Shown: positions 11,360 through 21,449 of the stretch, piece by piece
Numbering within the stretch: position 1 is the first letter of the stretch
Layout: every line of letters starts with the position of its first letter
Assembly (NCBI GenBank): GCA_030734395.1
Contig: JAUZTG010000029.1
Location: forward strand, 2,480,001-2,544,000
Direction: 5' to 3'
Length of the DNA stretch: 64,000 nt
DNA from: Sarocladium kiliense
Lineage: Eukaryota; Ascomycota; Sordariomycetes; Hypocreales; Sarocladiaceae
Position numbers and translations under genes: made by a program
Notes under the pieces: generated by a model
The model's database searches: none
Told to the model about the DNA's origin: nothing
The model's input: the letters and a program-made list of their open reading frames with translations, nothing else

Positions 11360-11365
11360 TTTTTT
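11360..11365 (+). terminator. RNA polymerase III T-run after tRNA-Ser
   Basis: Six T residues begin four bases after the mature 3' end of the tRNA, the usual Pol III termination signal. Confidence 0.8.
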
Positions 11366-11905
11366 GCATCTCAAATCGATCAACACTACCAGCCATTGGT
11401 TTAGTTTTATCAATCACGTAGTCTGTAATGATATTTTGTTGACCTTGTAGCCGTTTGCCATGGTGCATTAGGTCGTGGCGCCTATGTAGCGCGCAACGGT
11501 CGGTGTTGTGAGATCAGGTCCTCTGCAGCACTTGGCAACGTAGGCATCCACCTCGACGCCCTCTACAGGGCTCATCGTAACTACAAATCAAGGTTTCCAG
11601 GTGTTATGACCTATTCTGTGTTTGAACCAATAACTTCACCGTACTGACCTAGAATCCTTGCGTATCGTTGAGTATCAGATTGGGAGCTCCGTTCACCAAT
11701 TCAAGATGAGGAGAAGTCACCAAATTTCAGTGGTCTTTGATGTATTAACAACCGTCAACATTACTGACTGAGTGAGGTGTGTCGTCTCGGCATTTCTCCG
11801 CATTCTTGCTTTGTGAAAATGTTCGCTGGGGACGGGAGCTTGCCCTCGCCTACTGTCTGAGTAACCGGGCATCTCTATAAGACAATCCATGTTTGACCGA
11901 TGATC
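11366..11905. other. Intergenic, no gene seen
   Basis: About 540 bp between the tRNA and the stop codon of the FAD monooxygenase. No coding frame or repeat is apparent. Confidence 0.5.
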
Positions 11906-13123
11906 TTACACGTTGGCCTTCAGCTCGGGATACTCAGGCAACTTCCACCCACCCTTCTCTTCGGAAGCAAACCTGGTCCACAGCTCTGGCACCTTCAACA
12001 GACACACAAGCCACAGAGTCCATTGTATCAGTGCAATGCCCCAGCTTGTATCGGGCATGAACAGCCTCATCACCCTAAATGGCACCTTCTGAGTCTCTTG
12101 GATCATTGGTCGCAGAATCTCTTCGTAGCTCTTCAATGCGAGTTCCAGGTCATCTGGTGACTTGCTCAGCTCACCAGCTAGCACATAAGCGCCGACGAAG
12201 GCATTTGTCGTGCCCATGCCACTCAGAGGTGATGGGCAGTATCCAGCATCACCAAGAAGTACGACGCGACCCTTGTGCCATTTATCGAGATGGACTTGGA
12301 CGATCTCGGAGCAGTACCAATTATCCGTTCTGTCCATGCCCTCAATAAACCGTTCCGTCTGCCAGCCTGAACCGCGGAATCGCTGCTTCCAGAACTCCTT
12401 CTGCTCACTCTCTGGAGCACGGTGAATGGATCTGATGCTGGGGTCCTCATCTCTCAAGATGAAGTAGGCTTGTGTTTCCGTTGGATTGTGGCTTCTTCGC
12501 ATGACCTGCCGACCGCCCGGGCTCCTATACACATCTCTGATGTTGGTATCAGATTCGATGCGTGGAACAAACCAATACGCCATGTGCATGCCGGTGTGCA
12601 CATACGGGTCGAAATCCTCCGGGAGGATGGCTTTTCGAATACGCGAACCTTGGCCGTCTGCGCCGACGAGCAAATCATATTTATCTGATGAGCCGTCGGA
12701 AAAGCGAACATCAACTCCCTTTTCGTCTTGATCGAAGCTTGTTACAGATTTCCCAAAGATATACTCAACATCCTTCTTGGTCGCATCGTATAGAATTCGC
12801 ACGAGGTCTCCTCGCATGATCTCGAACTCTGAGGTTGGTCCCTGCGGCCCTTTGCCAGTCTTGTTGGCCATGATGGTCCCCCATGCCCTTCCATATTCAT
12901 CAATCTGTGCAACTCCAGCTTCATCCACGAGCTTTTCACGTATGATTGGGAGCAAACCCATGCGCTTGACAGCAGTGATACCCTGCGCCCGGAGGTCGAT
13001 CTGTGCGCCAGAGGCACGAAGCGCTGCGAATCGTTCGACGATGGAAACCTGATGGCCTAGCCGAATAAGCCAAAAGGCGAGCGCTGGCCCAGCGCATCCG
13101 CCACCGCAGATGAGTACTTTCAT
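11906..13123 (-). CDS. FAD-dependent monooxygenase (TetX/aromatic hydroxylase-like)
   Basis: A single-exon, 405-residue protein of normal length for the group A flavoprotein monooxygenases. It begins with the Rossmann motif MKVLICGGGCAGPALAFWL, followed by the acidic end of beta-2 (VER). It has the DG motif in LLVGADGQGSRIR and the GD motif in GRVVLLGDAGYCPSPLSG, which together bind FAD and NAD(P)H. A hydrophobic segment near the C-terminus (IQWTLWLVCLL) may anchor it to membranes. Family members insert one oxygen into aromatic or polyketide-like substrates; the substrate here is unknown. It is followed upstream by a P450 on the same strand, 545 bp away, which suggests joint action in a small oxidative pathway, but no backbone synthase is in the window. 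Confidence 0.88.
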   Translation of the reverse strand: MKVLICGGGCAGPALAFWLIRLGHQVSIVERFAALRASGAQIDLRAQGITAVKRMGLLPIIREKLVDEAGVAQIDEYGRAWGTIMANKTGKGPQGPTSEFEIMRGDLVRILYDATKKDVEYIFGKSVTSFDQDEKGVDVRFSDGSSDKYDLLVGADGQGSRIRKAILPEDFDPYVHTGMHMAYWFVPRIESDTNIRDVYRSPGGRQVMRRSHNPTETQAYFILRDEDPSIRSIHRAPESEQKEFWKQRFRGSGWQTERFIEGMDRTDNWYCSEIVQVHLDKWHKGRVVLLGDAGYCPSPLSGMGTTNAFVGAYVLAGELSKSPDDLELALKSYEEILRPMIQETQKVPFRVMRLFMPDTSWGIALIQWTLWLVCLLKVPELWTRFASEEKGGWKLPEYPELKANV

Positions 13124-13668
13124 GGCGATTTACTAAGTAGGTAGGCCCTGGCTCACAGTGGCTTTTTGAGAGAGGCGATTTGAGGTTCGCAATGTCTGAT
13201 ACCTCCAGTCAAATAAATATTGAGGTTATTATCGAGTGTCGCTTGAGGGGGACTTAAAGCCCTGTCTTTGAGTCATGACGACCTTTATTTCTTTCCGTCG
13301 TACCTGGATCAGATAAAGATGCCGTTCCAGCCGACCCTGAGGCTAAATAGAGAACTGCATGCCAGCCTCAATAGTCATCCATCACAAGACCAACAGCGAC
13401 CAACAGCAAAATGAGGCTTTGCAAGCCACCTATGATTCACAGGTCGGAAGTCCGGCAAAACCGCCAATCGAGCAAATTGGCCAGATCTTCTCAGATCAAT
13501 TGGCTCAGTCGCCAAACGCTCACCACCTCTCCCTGGAGCATCCCTCAGGAGCTGAGACCTTTATCGAAGGTGACGTAACCAACAGTATACTTTCAAGTCA
13601 GCACTAGACATAGTCATCCCGCGATCTTCCTGAGGCAACTAAGCTAGGCTTCGTACATCTGCGATTTT
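13124..13668. other. Intergenic between monooxygenase and P450
   Basis: About 545 bp that would hold the monooxygenase promoter and the P450 3' end. A plus-strand frame at 13359-13607 (82 codons) has no recognisable domain and I do not call it. An AT-rich patch near 13200-13225 could be the core promoter of the monooxygenase. Confidence 0.45.
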
Positions 13669-15432
13669 CTACAAGCCAGTCTTCTCCTGTCGCACTTCAC
13701 GGCGACGGATCCAAGCCTTGACCGGCTTTGCCGGATGCTTCGTTGACGTAGCCTTAACAGATTTCCTGTTCCCCCATTTCTGGCCAGCCACCGGTTGGAC
13801 GTCGTACATGGATAAAATTGCTGCCGTGAAGACCATGAGCTCTCTTGCTGCGAATGCTCTGCCCTTGCACATGTGGCTTCCACCACCTGTCATCGCGTCA
13901 GCCAGATGCCATGGACTTGAAGCACGACGAAGCATTGAATACATACCAAATGGACGCAATGTTCCGATCTCTGCGGTTAACGTCCGATTGCCCTTTTCGT
14001 CAGTGCTCTCTTTGATGTGTCTCGAAGGCTGCCACTCGTGAGGATCCGGATAGGCGACAGGATCGAGCTGATGCAGTTCATGTGATGCATGTGCGAATGT
14101 CCCTTTCTTGAGCAAGTAGCCCCCGCCTTCAGCATTAGAATGCTTGCCCAAGACTGCATCCTCCTTCATCCACTTGATGGCGTAGCTGCCCGTGTACAAC
14201 CGTAAGGTCTCCAAGTAAGATGCCTTGAGTAAAGGACATTTTTCCATGAGTCCATCGATGTCGACATGTCGCAGCTCTGGCGCCATCCAGACCGCTAGGC
14301 CGAAATCGTTCTTCGGCTGCACCACGTCCATGTATGGGACAATCTCATCACGAATCTGTTCGAGGAGAACAGGGTCGCGGTTGATCTCGTAAAGCATCCA
14401 GAAGACGAGGGGAGCGGAGTTAGCGTTCATCGCCCAGAGGAAACCGAGATCGAGAGCCGCACGGACCCGGATGCTGGCGCCTTCTTTGCGGAACAGTTCC
14501 AGGCGAGCCTTCATAAAGGAAGAGACATTGTCAAGATTCTCCCACTTCGGATCGGGGTCTTCCCCGTTTGCGACTTTCTCCAATTCGGTGTGGTACTCTT
14601 CGAGATAGGCCAGAAGCTTCCTCTTGGCAGCACGTCCTAATTGCAGAGGTCGGTATGGTACCCATGCAGGGAGACCAGACGCGAGAAGCACAAAGTGCTG
14701 GTCAAGTATCCAGATGTACTGCGCAAAGTCAGGGAAGTTGTCGCAAAAATCGGTTCCAAAGACCGAAGGCGTCGCAACACGGGCGACGAAGGATCTTGTC
14801 AGCTCCCTCAGATCTGCCTCGACCACATTATCACCCTGCGCATCCTCAACAACATCCGCCTCAGCAACCTGCTCCCACTCCGTCTGATCTGCCGGCTGGC
14901 TATTGAAGGTGACCCAGTCGGCAATGTTGTGGTTGAGCGTTTTGATGGTAGTCTTGGTCATCTTGTCAAGTGATGGGGTTGACGAAAGGGCGTGGTAGAG
15001 CTCGTAGGTCTTTCGGGCCAACTCCTCGCTGTCGCCTTTGCGAAAGCCGAAGTTTGTGTACATTAAGCGCATTTGCATCCATTCTGAGCTTGCGATTGAC
15101 TCTGGCAGACTCATAAGATGAGTGACCAGCGAGGGTCGAGCTACGAAGGTGTGGACGCTGCCGAGGAGGTTCAGGGAGAAGATGCCTTCAGAGTAGCGTC
15201 TGTTGAGACCAGCAAGGAAACCATCGGGATTCAATTTCATCTGAGGAGAGTGTCCGAGAATCGGGAACCAGTGTGGCGGCATAGAAGGGACATCGTTGCC
15301 CCCAGAACTGGACCTCGTCCTGCCAGTGAGAAATCGAGTTGTGGCCACGATGAGCAGCAGCGACACCGCCACTGCGACGACTGTGGCACGCTCCACCATG
15401 GCGAGTCGCGAAAGGGGACCAGAGTCCGTCAT
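13669..15432 (-). CDS. Cytochrome P450, CYP7/CYP8-like
   Basis: A single exon of 587 residues, slightly longer than most P450s. The N-terminus carries a membrane anchor (AVAVSLLLIVATTRFL) followed by a Pro-containing hinge (PSMPPHWFPILGHSP). The K-helix ExxR is in YLETLRLY. The heme loop is GGGSHMCKGRAF with Cys522 as the axial thiolate, followed by a long basic C-terminus. The I-helix reads FLWAMNANSAPLVFW: it lacks the usual acid-Thr pair and resembles the CYP7/prostacyclin-synthase group, which use sterol or peroxide-type substrates. The substrate is unknown. An alternative ATG at 15399 would drop 11 residues. The neighbouring FAD monooxygenase on the same strand suggests a shared pathway. 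Confidence 0.9.
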   Translation of the reverse strand: MTDSGPLSRLAMVERATVVAVAVSLLLIVATTRFLTGRTRSSSGGNDVPSMPPHWFPILGHSPQMKLNPDGFLAGLNRRYSEGIFSLNLLGSVHTFVARPSLVTHLMSLPESIASSEWMQMRLMYTNFGFRKGDSEELARKTYELYHALSSTPSLDKMTKTTIKTLNHNIADWVTFNSQPADQTEWEQVAEADVVEDAQGDNVVEADLRELTRSFVARVATPSVFGTDFCDNFPDFAQYIWILDQHFVLLASGLPAWVPYRPLQLGRAAKRKLLAYLEEYHTELEKVANGEDPDPKWENLDNVSSFMKARLELFRKEGASIRVRAALDLGFLWAMNANSAPLVFWMLYEINRDPVLLEQIRDEIVPYMDVVQPKNDFGLAVWMAPELRHVDIDGLMEKCPLLKASYLETLRLYTGSYAIKWMKEDAVLGKHSNAEGGGYLLKKGTFAHASHELHQLDPVAYPDPHEWQPSRHIKESTDEKGNRTLTAEIGTLRPFGMYSMLRRASSPWHLADAMTGGGSHMCKGRAFAARELMVFTAAILSMYDVQPVAGQKWGNRKSVKATSTKHPAKPVKAWIRRREVRQEKTGL

Positions 15433-16454
15433 CGCCGTGTCTGGCGAAGTTCGAAGGGCCAGTTATGCCAAAAGTGAAGGCAGGCGACAGAGGCGAGTTG
15501 TGGCAGTTGTCTGTCGCGTCGCCCCCGTAATTAGTGGATGATAATCTTGACATGCCTGATTGGGCGCCCCAGGATTTGTGCTTTATATGGTTGTATTTCG
15601 CCCGCCGTGATAAACAGAAAACAGAAAATTTTCTAGTGCAAGAAGGATAGATACATTGCCTCATCCTTTCAGAAATGAGTGCATTTCCACACACGTTGGT
15701 CGAGATGAAGGCGTCCCTGCGGTGAGGCGTACAGTGCCATTGACTCATTTAGTCTCCCCATTGACGAGCTCAGCTGAGCAACGCCATAGAACCCAACCCA
15801 GCTAATTTCAGCTCTCGTTGGCAATCGAGAGTATGATCAGTCACTCTCTACTATGGCATTTAGTAGAACAATATCATGGTTGGTCTTGTCGGCGTGTTGA
15901 TGTCCAAGACAGTTCTCGTGGTCAAACCCCCAAGCTGACTTGTGCAGGAGATGACTCACCTGCTTACTGTGTCTGTGGTTGTTTGAATCGCATGAATCAT
16001 AGGAAGCTTCATAAAGTATTAATACGGTATTATTTAACAATATAAGTGAATATGTATTGTCGGCGTTGAAATAGTGCTGATAGTTCAGGCTACAGACCAA
16101 AATATCAGGAACCAGGCTAATAGCCTTGGGCTAAATTGAACAAGCAGCTCGAGAATCAGGCTCTTCCAACCTCAAGACAGGCATTCCCATTGATTCATCC
16201 TCATTTCCTGGAGCTAATGCATGGAAGGGGATATAAGAAGTCGAGCAGCTGTCAGGCTTGCTTGCCAGCTGTTGGCGGCCACCTGGCAGACTACCAGGGA
16301 GTTTAAAGTATTAGCTGGAGGTAATCAACACGCCCTCCAGAAGATTTCCCCTCTTTCCTTCTTCTCCTGCGATCCTATCCCCAGCTTAAAACTGGAGAGT
16401 GAGCCTGCTGTGTAGCAATTGCGACCCCAAGGCGCCACCACTTCGCCTTAGGCA
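15433..16454. other. Intergenic, P450 promoter side
   Basis: About 1 kb before the P450. It contains a TATA-like element (listed separately) and an AT-rich patch around 16000-16070. No gene is supported. Confidence 0.5.
15582..15587 (-). promoter_or_regulatory. TATA-like element upstream of the P450
   Basis: On the minus strand this reads TATAAA, 150 bp before the P450 ATG at 15432. Position and motif fit a core promoter. Confidence 0.4.
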
Positions 16455-17201
16455 ATGGACCTCGACACAGGCTCCCCCGACTCTAGCAGAGGCGAGCACC
16501 GCCTGATCAGTCGGATCCAGGAGGCCAGCCTTGGTCCCCCTCCGCGCCCTGCTCCAGTCCGAAGTCGCAGGTACACCCGAGTAAGTAGAGGCTCACAATT
16601 GGACTCATAGTTACTGATCCTGTGGAAGCTCTACCGTCCATATCTGGGTCTTGGGACCGCTCCTACGGTAGACGAGCTTGTTCAGAGCCTCGGCTGTTTT
16701 GATCATCATGACGTCTATGAGATCCTTCAGCATGCTTGAGTCAATCGAGCTGTGACCATGTTCTTAAACTGGTGTCTCAACAACTTCACGACTCTCCACA
16801 ATGAGGTTAACCTCACTGCTATTGAAACGGATATGGTCCGTAAACTCGAGGGCATTGCGCCCCCGGGAGAATTTTTCGTGGCTGAATACAGCCCAACGGG
16901 AGCGAGCTAGATGCTCCTCGCCATCGATGTCGTTACACCTATGCTATGGGACCTGGAGCATGAGGAAAAGTACCCGTATTGCCTCCTAGCGATCCCCCAG
17001 CGCCTCCATGGTCCAGGCTTGGCCGGTTATGTCTCCTTCACAGTCGACCTGCTGCGATACATGGTCGATGGATGGGCCTATGGCCTTGGTTGGCAACGCG
17101 GCATGGGCGTAATCAACGCTCGGGAACGGTTCGCCCAGATCCAGGCTCACGGAGGCGAGCGAGTATTTCTGATCCTCGATGGCCCTTCTGCGTCTCTTTG
17201 A
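16455..17201 (+). pseudogene. Interrupted remnant of an unidentified protein gene
   Basis: One reading frame has clear coding character for ~245 codons but contains stops. It begins MDLDTGSPDSSRGEH, reaches GTAAGT at 16581, and a 48-bp intron (16581-16628, with CTGAT branch-like sequence and final AAG) joins in frame to LYRPYLGLGTAPTVDELVQS. In-frame stops then fall at TGA 16737, TAG 16908 and TGA 17199, yet the sequence between and after them stays protein-like (MFLNWCLNNFTTLHNEV; YVSFTVDLLRYMVDGW). After 17199 other frames stay open to about 17335, suggesting a frame change too. I do not recognise the family. The orientation is opposite to the adjacent P450. Sequencing error is less likely with three stops. 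Confidence 0.55.
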
Positions 17202-17786
17202 GGTATGCTTTGCCCAATTCCTCCGACTATGTAGCCAGGCTATTATTCAGATATTGCAAACTTCTTCGACCCGTAGCCTGGGATGAGTCGACTTACAGCA
17301 TCTCAAGCCAAGATGATCTCATGGCTAGAGGCTGAGTTTCTGCCAAGGACGAATCGCTGACGAGGATTACTCTTCCCCTAGGTCCTGTCCCTTCATCTTG
17401 CGCTGCCAGTATCGCCGATGAAAACGCGATGAGTTCATCTGATTAGGCCATCGCGTAAGTTCAACGAGCCCTCTTGAAGCGCCGTACACAAGTCACTGAC
17501 GCCTGGAGTAGCTGCTTATCCAGATGTCGCCGAGGGGGAGATCATAGGAGCGAGAATTCGAAAAAGATGATGATGGAAGATCGAAATGAGCCCTAGGACG
17601 CGTGTGAAAGGGTGAGCTTGGAGATATTGATTTGTTTGCTGTGAATGACATAGCTCAACGCAGCGAGTATTGCCGCATCTCGCATTCACGGGTATCGACA
17701 TATCAGGCAGCCATTGGCAAACATTCATTGCGAAGCTCAGGTCAAACAAGGAGGGTATCACATTAAATCAAAACCATGTTTGTATG
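17202..17786. other. Intergenic, possible tail of the remnant
   Basis: About 585 bp. The first ~130 bp may be a shifted continuation of the interrupted gene upstream; the rest shows nothing I can name and leads into the 3' end of the minus-strand membrane protein. Confidence 0.4.
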
Positions 17787-18965
17787 CTATGCTTCACCGT
17801 TCCTCCTTCTGTTGGGATTGTCATTCGACGTCTGCCACCGTTCGTTGTCCTCGTTCGCATATGGTGGCGGCGGTGTGGGCTCTCTTGCCGGCGGCCTGCA
17901 ATGTGGTTCTCGCGCAGCTGGTCTCTCTTCCATCCGCGGCTGCTGTTCCGAGACCCTCGATCTGGCTGAACGGCTTCGTCTTGAAGTCGAGGCATCGCGC
18001 TGGCTCTGTGTTGCGAGCATACTGGCATAGTTGCTTCGTTCTCCCTCGGTCGCCTCTGTCGGCAGACCTGCATCTTGTCGGATGTGTCTTGTAATTCTCT
18101 TCCGACAGCAGGTCACCATGCAAATAAACAGAAGAACTAATACTCCCAGCAAGCTACCGAGTATGGCGAAGCCGTATCTGTCCATATCGCTCCTCTCCGA
18201 TCCTGAGGATGATGTGTCGTCCTCCTCCGTCGCCTCCTCGTACTCGCCCTTGGTAGGATCCCACCATTCGAGCGTTGCACCATCAGGAATTTCGGTGAAG
18301 AATGAAGGAAGTATCGAAGTATCAGAGGTACCCCATATTACTATCCATGGCTCGTGGACCTGGATGCCGCTTGATAGGCTATTGGGGAAGTTGTCCGGGG
18401 CCAGGCCTGTGATGGCTCCCATGTCACTCCAGCTGTAGACGCACGCCGTTCCCATCGCATTCCCAGGATAACTATTGATGGAGCTCGGAGAGAAGCCACT
18501 GTGACGATATGTTTAGTAAGTGAAGTTTTGAGTTTGTTTGGAAATAACGTACGGTGCACAGCAGGTCGCAGTCGTCTTCCCGTAGTATCTCATTCCGCGA
18601 ACCTGCCAATACGTCCACGACTGAGGACAAACACCTGGACTGTAGGTGAAGTGAAACAGAGGATCGACAGTTTCCCACCCCGAGGGTTGACAGGCGCCGA
18701 AGTTCTCGTGGTCGCGGTCAGATGTGATATACACGTGGATGTCCTCGTTTTCCATATTCTCAGGATGTGTGACCTCCCATAATTTGACGCACTCCATATT
18801 TTGAGGGAATACAAAGGGCGTAGTTATCGCGGGTACGCCCCATGTTGTACTAGGGATTGAGGTTGTGGAAGTTGCGAAAGTTGTGAGTGGCGTAGCTGGC
18901 GCCGCGGTTGCAGTCGTTGCTAGGGCTCGAGAGACGCCCTCGGCGATGGTTCTAAGATCTTCCAT
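17787..18965 (-). CDS. Single-pass membrane protein with Cys-containing ectodomain
   Basis: Two exons, 18965-18553 and 18498-17787, with a 54-bp intron (GTACGT...CACAG) that joins as CCAPGFSPSS; 374 residues. I start at the ATG giving MEDLRTIAEG because sequence before it is poor; there is no obvious cleavable signal peptide. A Thr/Ala-rich segment precedes a globular ectodomain with several Cys (FGACQPSGWE, GVCPQSWTYWQV, TATCCAP). A single transmembrane helix at about residues 247-269 (YGFAILGSLLGVLVLLFICM) is followed by a Cys pair and a basic, Pro-rich tail ending PPPPYANEDNERWQ. This layout is common among uncharacterised ascomycete plasma-membrane proteins that resemble stress or adhesion sensors. 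No enzyme motif is seen. Confidence 0.75.
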
Positions 18966-20261
18966 TGTGGTGATGGCATTTGCTGTGGTCTGTATGTGAG
19001 AGCTGCTTTCTTTCCACTGCCATGCCGGCAAGAAGGGGGTATTAAATGCCAGACGTCCTTCATCTGGCGCAAAATGTCGAGCTCGAAGGGCCTGATGCCA
19101 AGGCATGAACCACGCGCCAAGTCAATACTATTCGCTTGCGAGGCGCAGCGTCAAGCAACCCCAGACCCTGCCCTGCAGATGCATTGGAATAATAATGGGC
19201 CCGTTTGCTCTGAATCTGGATTTCCTGGAGACTAACAGCATCGGTCGTCTCAGTAGTTTGGTCCAGGATCCAAGGGCGACATCCTTGGCGTAAGGTCGGG
19301 GATGGCTGTGTATGTCAATTTCGCACACGAGGCTATCAGCCTTGAAGCTCGAGCGTCATGTGATCAGTCATGTCGCAGGCTGTGCTGTGCTGAGTGATGA
19401 CCAGATGAGTCTTCGAAGTCAGTCATCAAGATAAGTCTGGCAAGCACAGTCACCAGGGCCGTTTTGCTGGGCAGGCAGATCTACGGGTTTCTTTTGGCGC
19501 AGCCGATTCGGTGTGTCGGTGCCAGCAGACAATGGTGGCGGTGCAGGCGCCCGATATAATGGTTGGGTTTTCCAATCCATCTCCAACCTCTGTGCCGGGT
19601 CGTTTGTGCTACCTTGATGCTCCCACCTTAACGGAGCTCTTCGGATGTGTTCTGGCCACCACTCGTTCTCACAGCCGAAAACAAGTCCTTCTCGCCACTA
19701 TTCCTGTGAATTCGTACGAATTGTCTTGACGACACAGCTTTTAAGAAGAATCGCGATGAGACTGATGATAGGCAAGTCATGCAGCTGAGCCTTATACGAA
19801 TAAATATTCCTGGCTTTCTCTGGAATGAGGTCTGGCCCCAACGGTATCATAAATGCGTAGAATGACGACGACTCCTGGTCCACAGGATCGATATCAAGTC
19901 CAGTACATACGAACAAGGCCAAGGATTGTAGCGACTACCACTTGAGGAAGGAGATTGGAGTACACTTACACGAATTCTGCATAAATTGTTGATTGTACTG
20001 GCAAGAAGATAGAGGCCCGTGTCGCTTTCATTCACGGATTCATCACAAGATATTCCAAGGTAGACATTCAATCTGCCCATCGAACCGTCTGTATTCAAGT
20101 TCAGATGCTAAGCAATCAAAAGTCGCCGCACAGAGGCGGTTCAGCGCGAGACTCGCTCACAAGAAGAATCAAAAGAATTGTACAAGAAGTGAAGAAGGTT
20201 TGATCGGAAGCCCCTCTGATCGTACACATCTAGTCAAACCATGTCCATCCATGACACCATT
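18966..20261. other. Intergenic, no gene seen
   Basis: About 1.3 kb between the membrane protein start and the stop of the AA9 gene, both on the minus strand. Only short unrelated open frames are present. Confidence 0.5.
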
Positions 20262-21449
20262 TTAAGCGCGGAAAATGCGAGGAATAGCACCGCGCTTGTT
20301 GCGGAGCGTCCTCTTGCTGGAGCCCTTGCGGCCTTTGCGTCCCTTACGGCCGCGAGGACGAGTACCGCTTCCAGGGCAGGGAGGCTGCTCAGGGCTGGTG
20401 GGCTCCGGATCAACGGGATCGACGACAGGAGGAGAGGGAACTTCAGGCTCAGGCCGAGGAGTCGGGACCTCAGGGCCAGGCTGGGCAGTTGGCTCAGGGG
20501 TGGGGATGATCTCAGGGTAGTCGACGGGAGTCTCAGGCTGCTCAACAGGGGTGGTAGGAGTCTCAACAGGAGTCTCGGGCTCAGTGACGGGTTCCTCAGG
20601 TTCCTCAGTGACTGGGGGAGTGGTGGGCTCCTCTTCATCGTCACCGTTGTCTGGCTGCTCGCCGCTGGAGCCGTCGCCCTCAACGACGACAGTGGCAGCG
20701 CTGGATCCGTCGGTAGAGCCGCGAACAGTGCCGCCAGGGGCTACGGCTGGTCCAGGAATGGTGTCGTAGGTGGTGGAGCGACCCCAGACGCTGAAGTTGT
20801 GGGCAGGGTCACCGACCTTGTAAACACCGGGAATCTTGACCTTGTCTCCGAGGAGTTCAGTGCCGGAAGTGCCCTCAACCTTGACCTGGGCACAGGCATA
20901 GTAGAACTCGGCCTTGCCATCGTGAGCACCGTGAAGAGCGATATGCTCAGCGCGCACGAGGTACTCTCCCTCAGGCATGGACTCGGGGACAGTGAAGTCA
21001 ATGATCTCATCGCCCCATGAGCACCAAGCGTCAGTTTGGAAGTCGGAAGGCTGTGGGCTGGACTTGCAGACAAGAGACTGGGACATCTTGACCCAGTCAC
21101 CGTCGCCGTTATACTCCTTGACGGAGCCGGGCGCCTTGCTAACGTAGACTTGAGCAGGGCCGGGGTGCTTCATACCACCAGCACCGAAAGCCTGGCGAAG
21201 ACCAACAACATCACCGGCCTTGACGGTGTAGACCTCCGTGTTGGCACCAGAGGAGTCGGGCTGGCAACGGAAGTCGTTCGAGGTAGCAGCCTCCTCCTGG
21301 AAGGTAGGCATGTATCCACGGCTGTGCTCACGGACGTACTGCCAGTCACGGCCAACCATCTCACCGTTGATGGTCAAACCAGAGAACGTGTAGTGAGCAG
21401 CAGCAAAAGGCAGAGCCGCAATAGCGGCTGCGGAAGCGGAGAAGCGCAT
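20262..21449 (-). CDS. AA9 lytic polysaccharide monooxygenase with long C-terminal extension
   Basis: A single exon; starting at the ATG for MRFSASAAAIAALPFAAA gives 395 residues with a signal peptide cleaved to expose His19 of HYTFSGL, the first ligand of the copper histidine brace. His95 in MKHPGPAQVY is the second, and Tyr183 in EFYYACAQ is the axial residue. His169 in RAEHIALH is the conserved second-sphere His. AA9 enzymes cleave cellulose or hemicellulose oxidatively outside the cell. The catalytic domain ends near residue 235; the rest is a Pro/Glu/Thr-rich linker (many PETPV-like steps) ending in a basic tail with RKGRKGRKG. There is no CBM1. Glu181 stands where the family usually has Gln. 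The extra upstream 52 codons in frame are 5' leader. Confidence 0.93.
   Translation of the reverse strand: MRFSASAAAIAALPFAAAHYTFSGLTINGEMVGRDWQYVREHSRGYMPTFQEEAATSNDFRCQPDSSGANTEVYTVKAGDVVGLRQAFGAGGMKHPGPAQVYVSKAPGSVKEYNGDGDWVKMSQSLVCKSSPQPSDFQTDAWCSWGDEIIDFTVPESMPEGEYLVRAEHIALHGAHDGKAEFYYACAQVKVEGTSGTELLGDKVKIPGVYKVGDPAHNFSVWGRSTTYDTIPGPAVAPGGTVRGSTDGSSAATVVVEGDGSSGEQPDNGDDEEEPTTPPVTEEPEEPVTEPETPVETPTTPVEQPETPVDYPEIIPTPEPTAQPGPEVPTPRPEPEVPSPPVVDPVDPEPTSPEQPPCPGSGTRPRGRKGRKGRKGSSKRTLRNKRGAIPRIFRA

Noticed and set aside
13359..13607. 82-codon plus-strand frame between monooxygenase and P450
   Set aside because: Short, without domain or signal peptide; cannot be told from chance.
20241..21020. 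259-codon plus-strand open frame
   Set aside because: It lies antisense to the AA9 gene; its Gly/Arg/Leu-rich text is the shadow of the Pro/Thr/Glu-rich linker.
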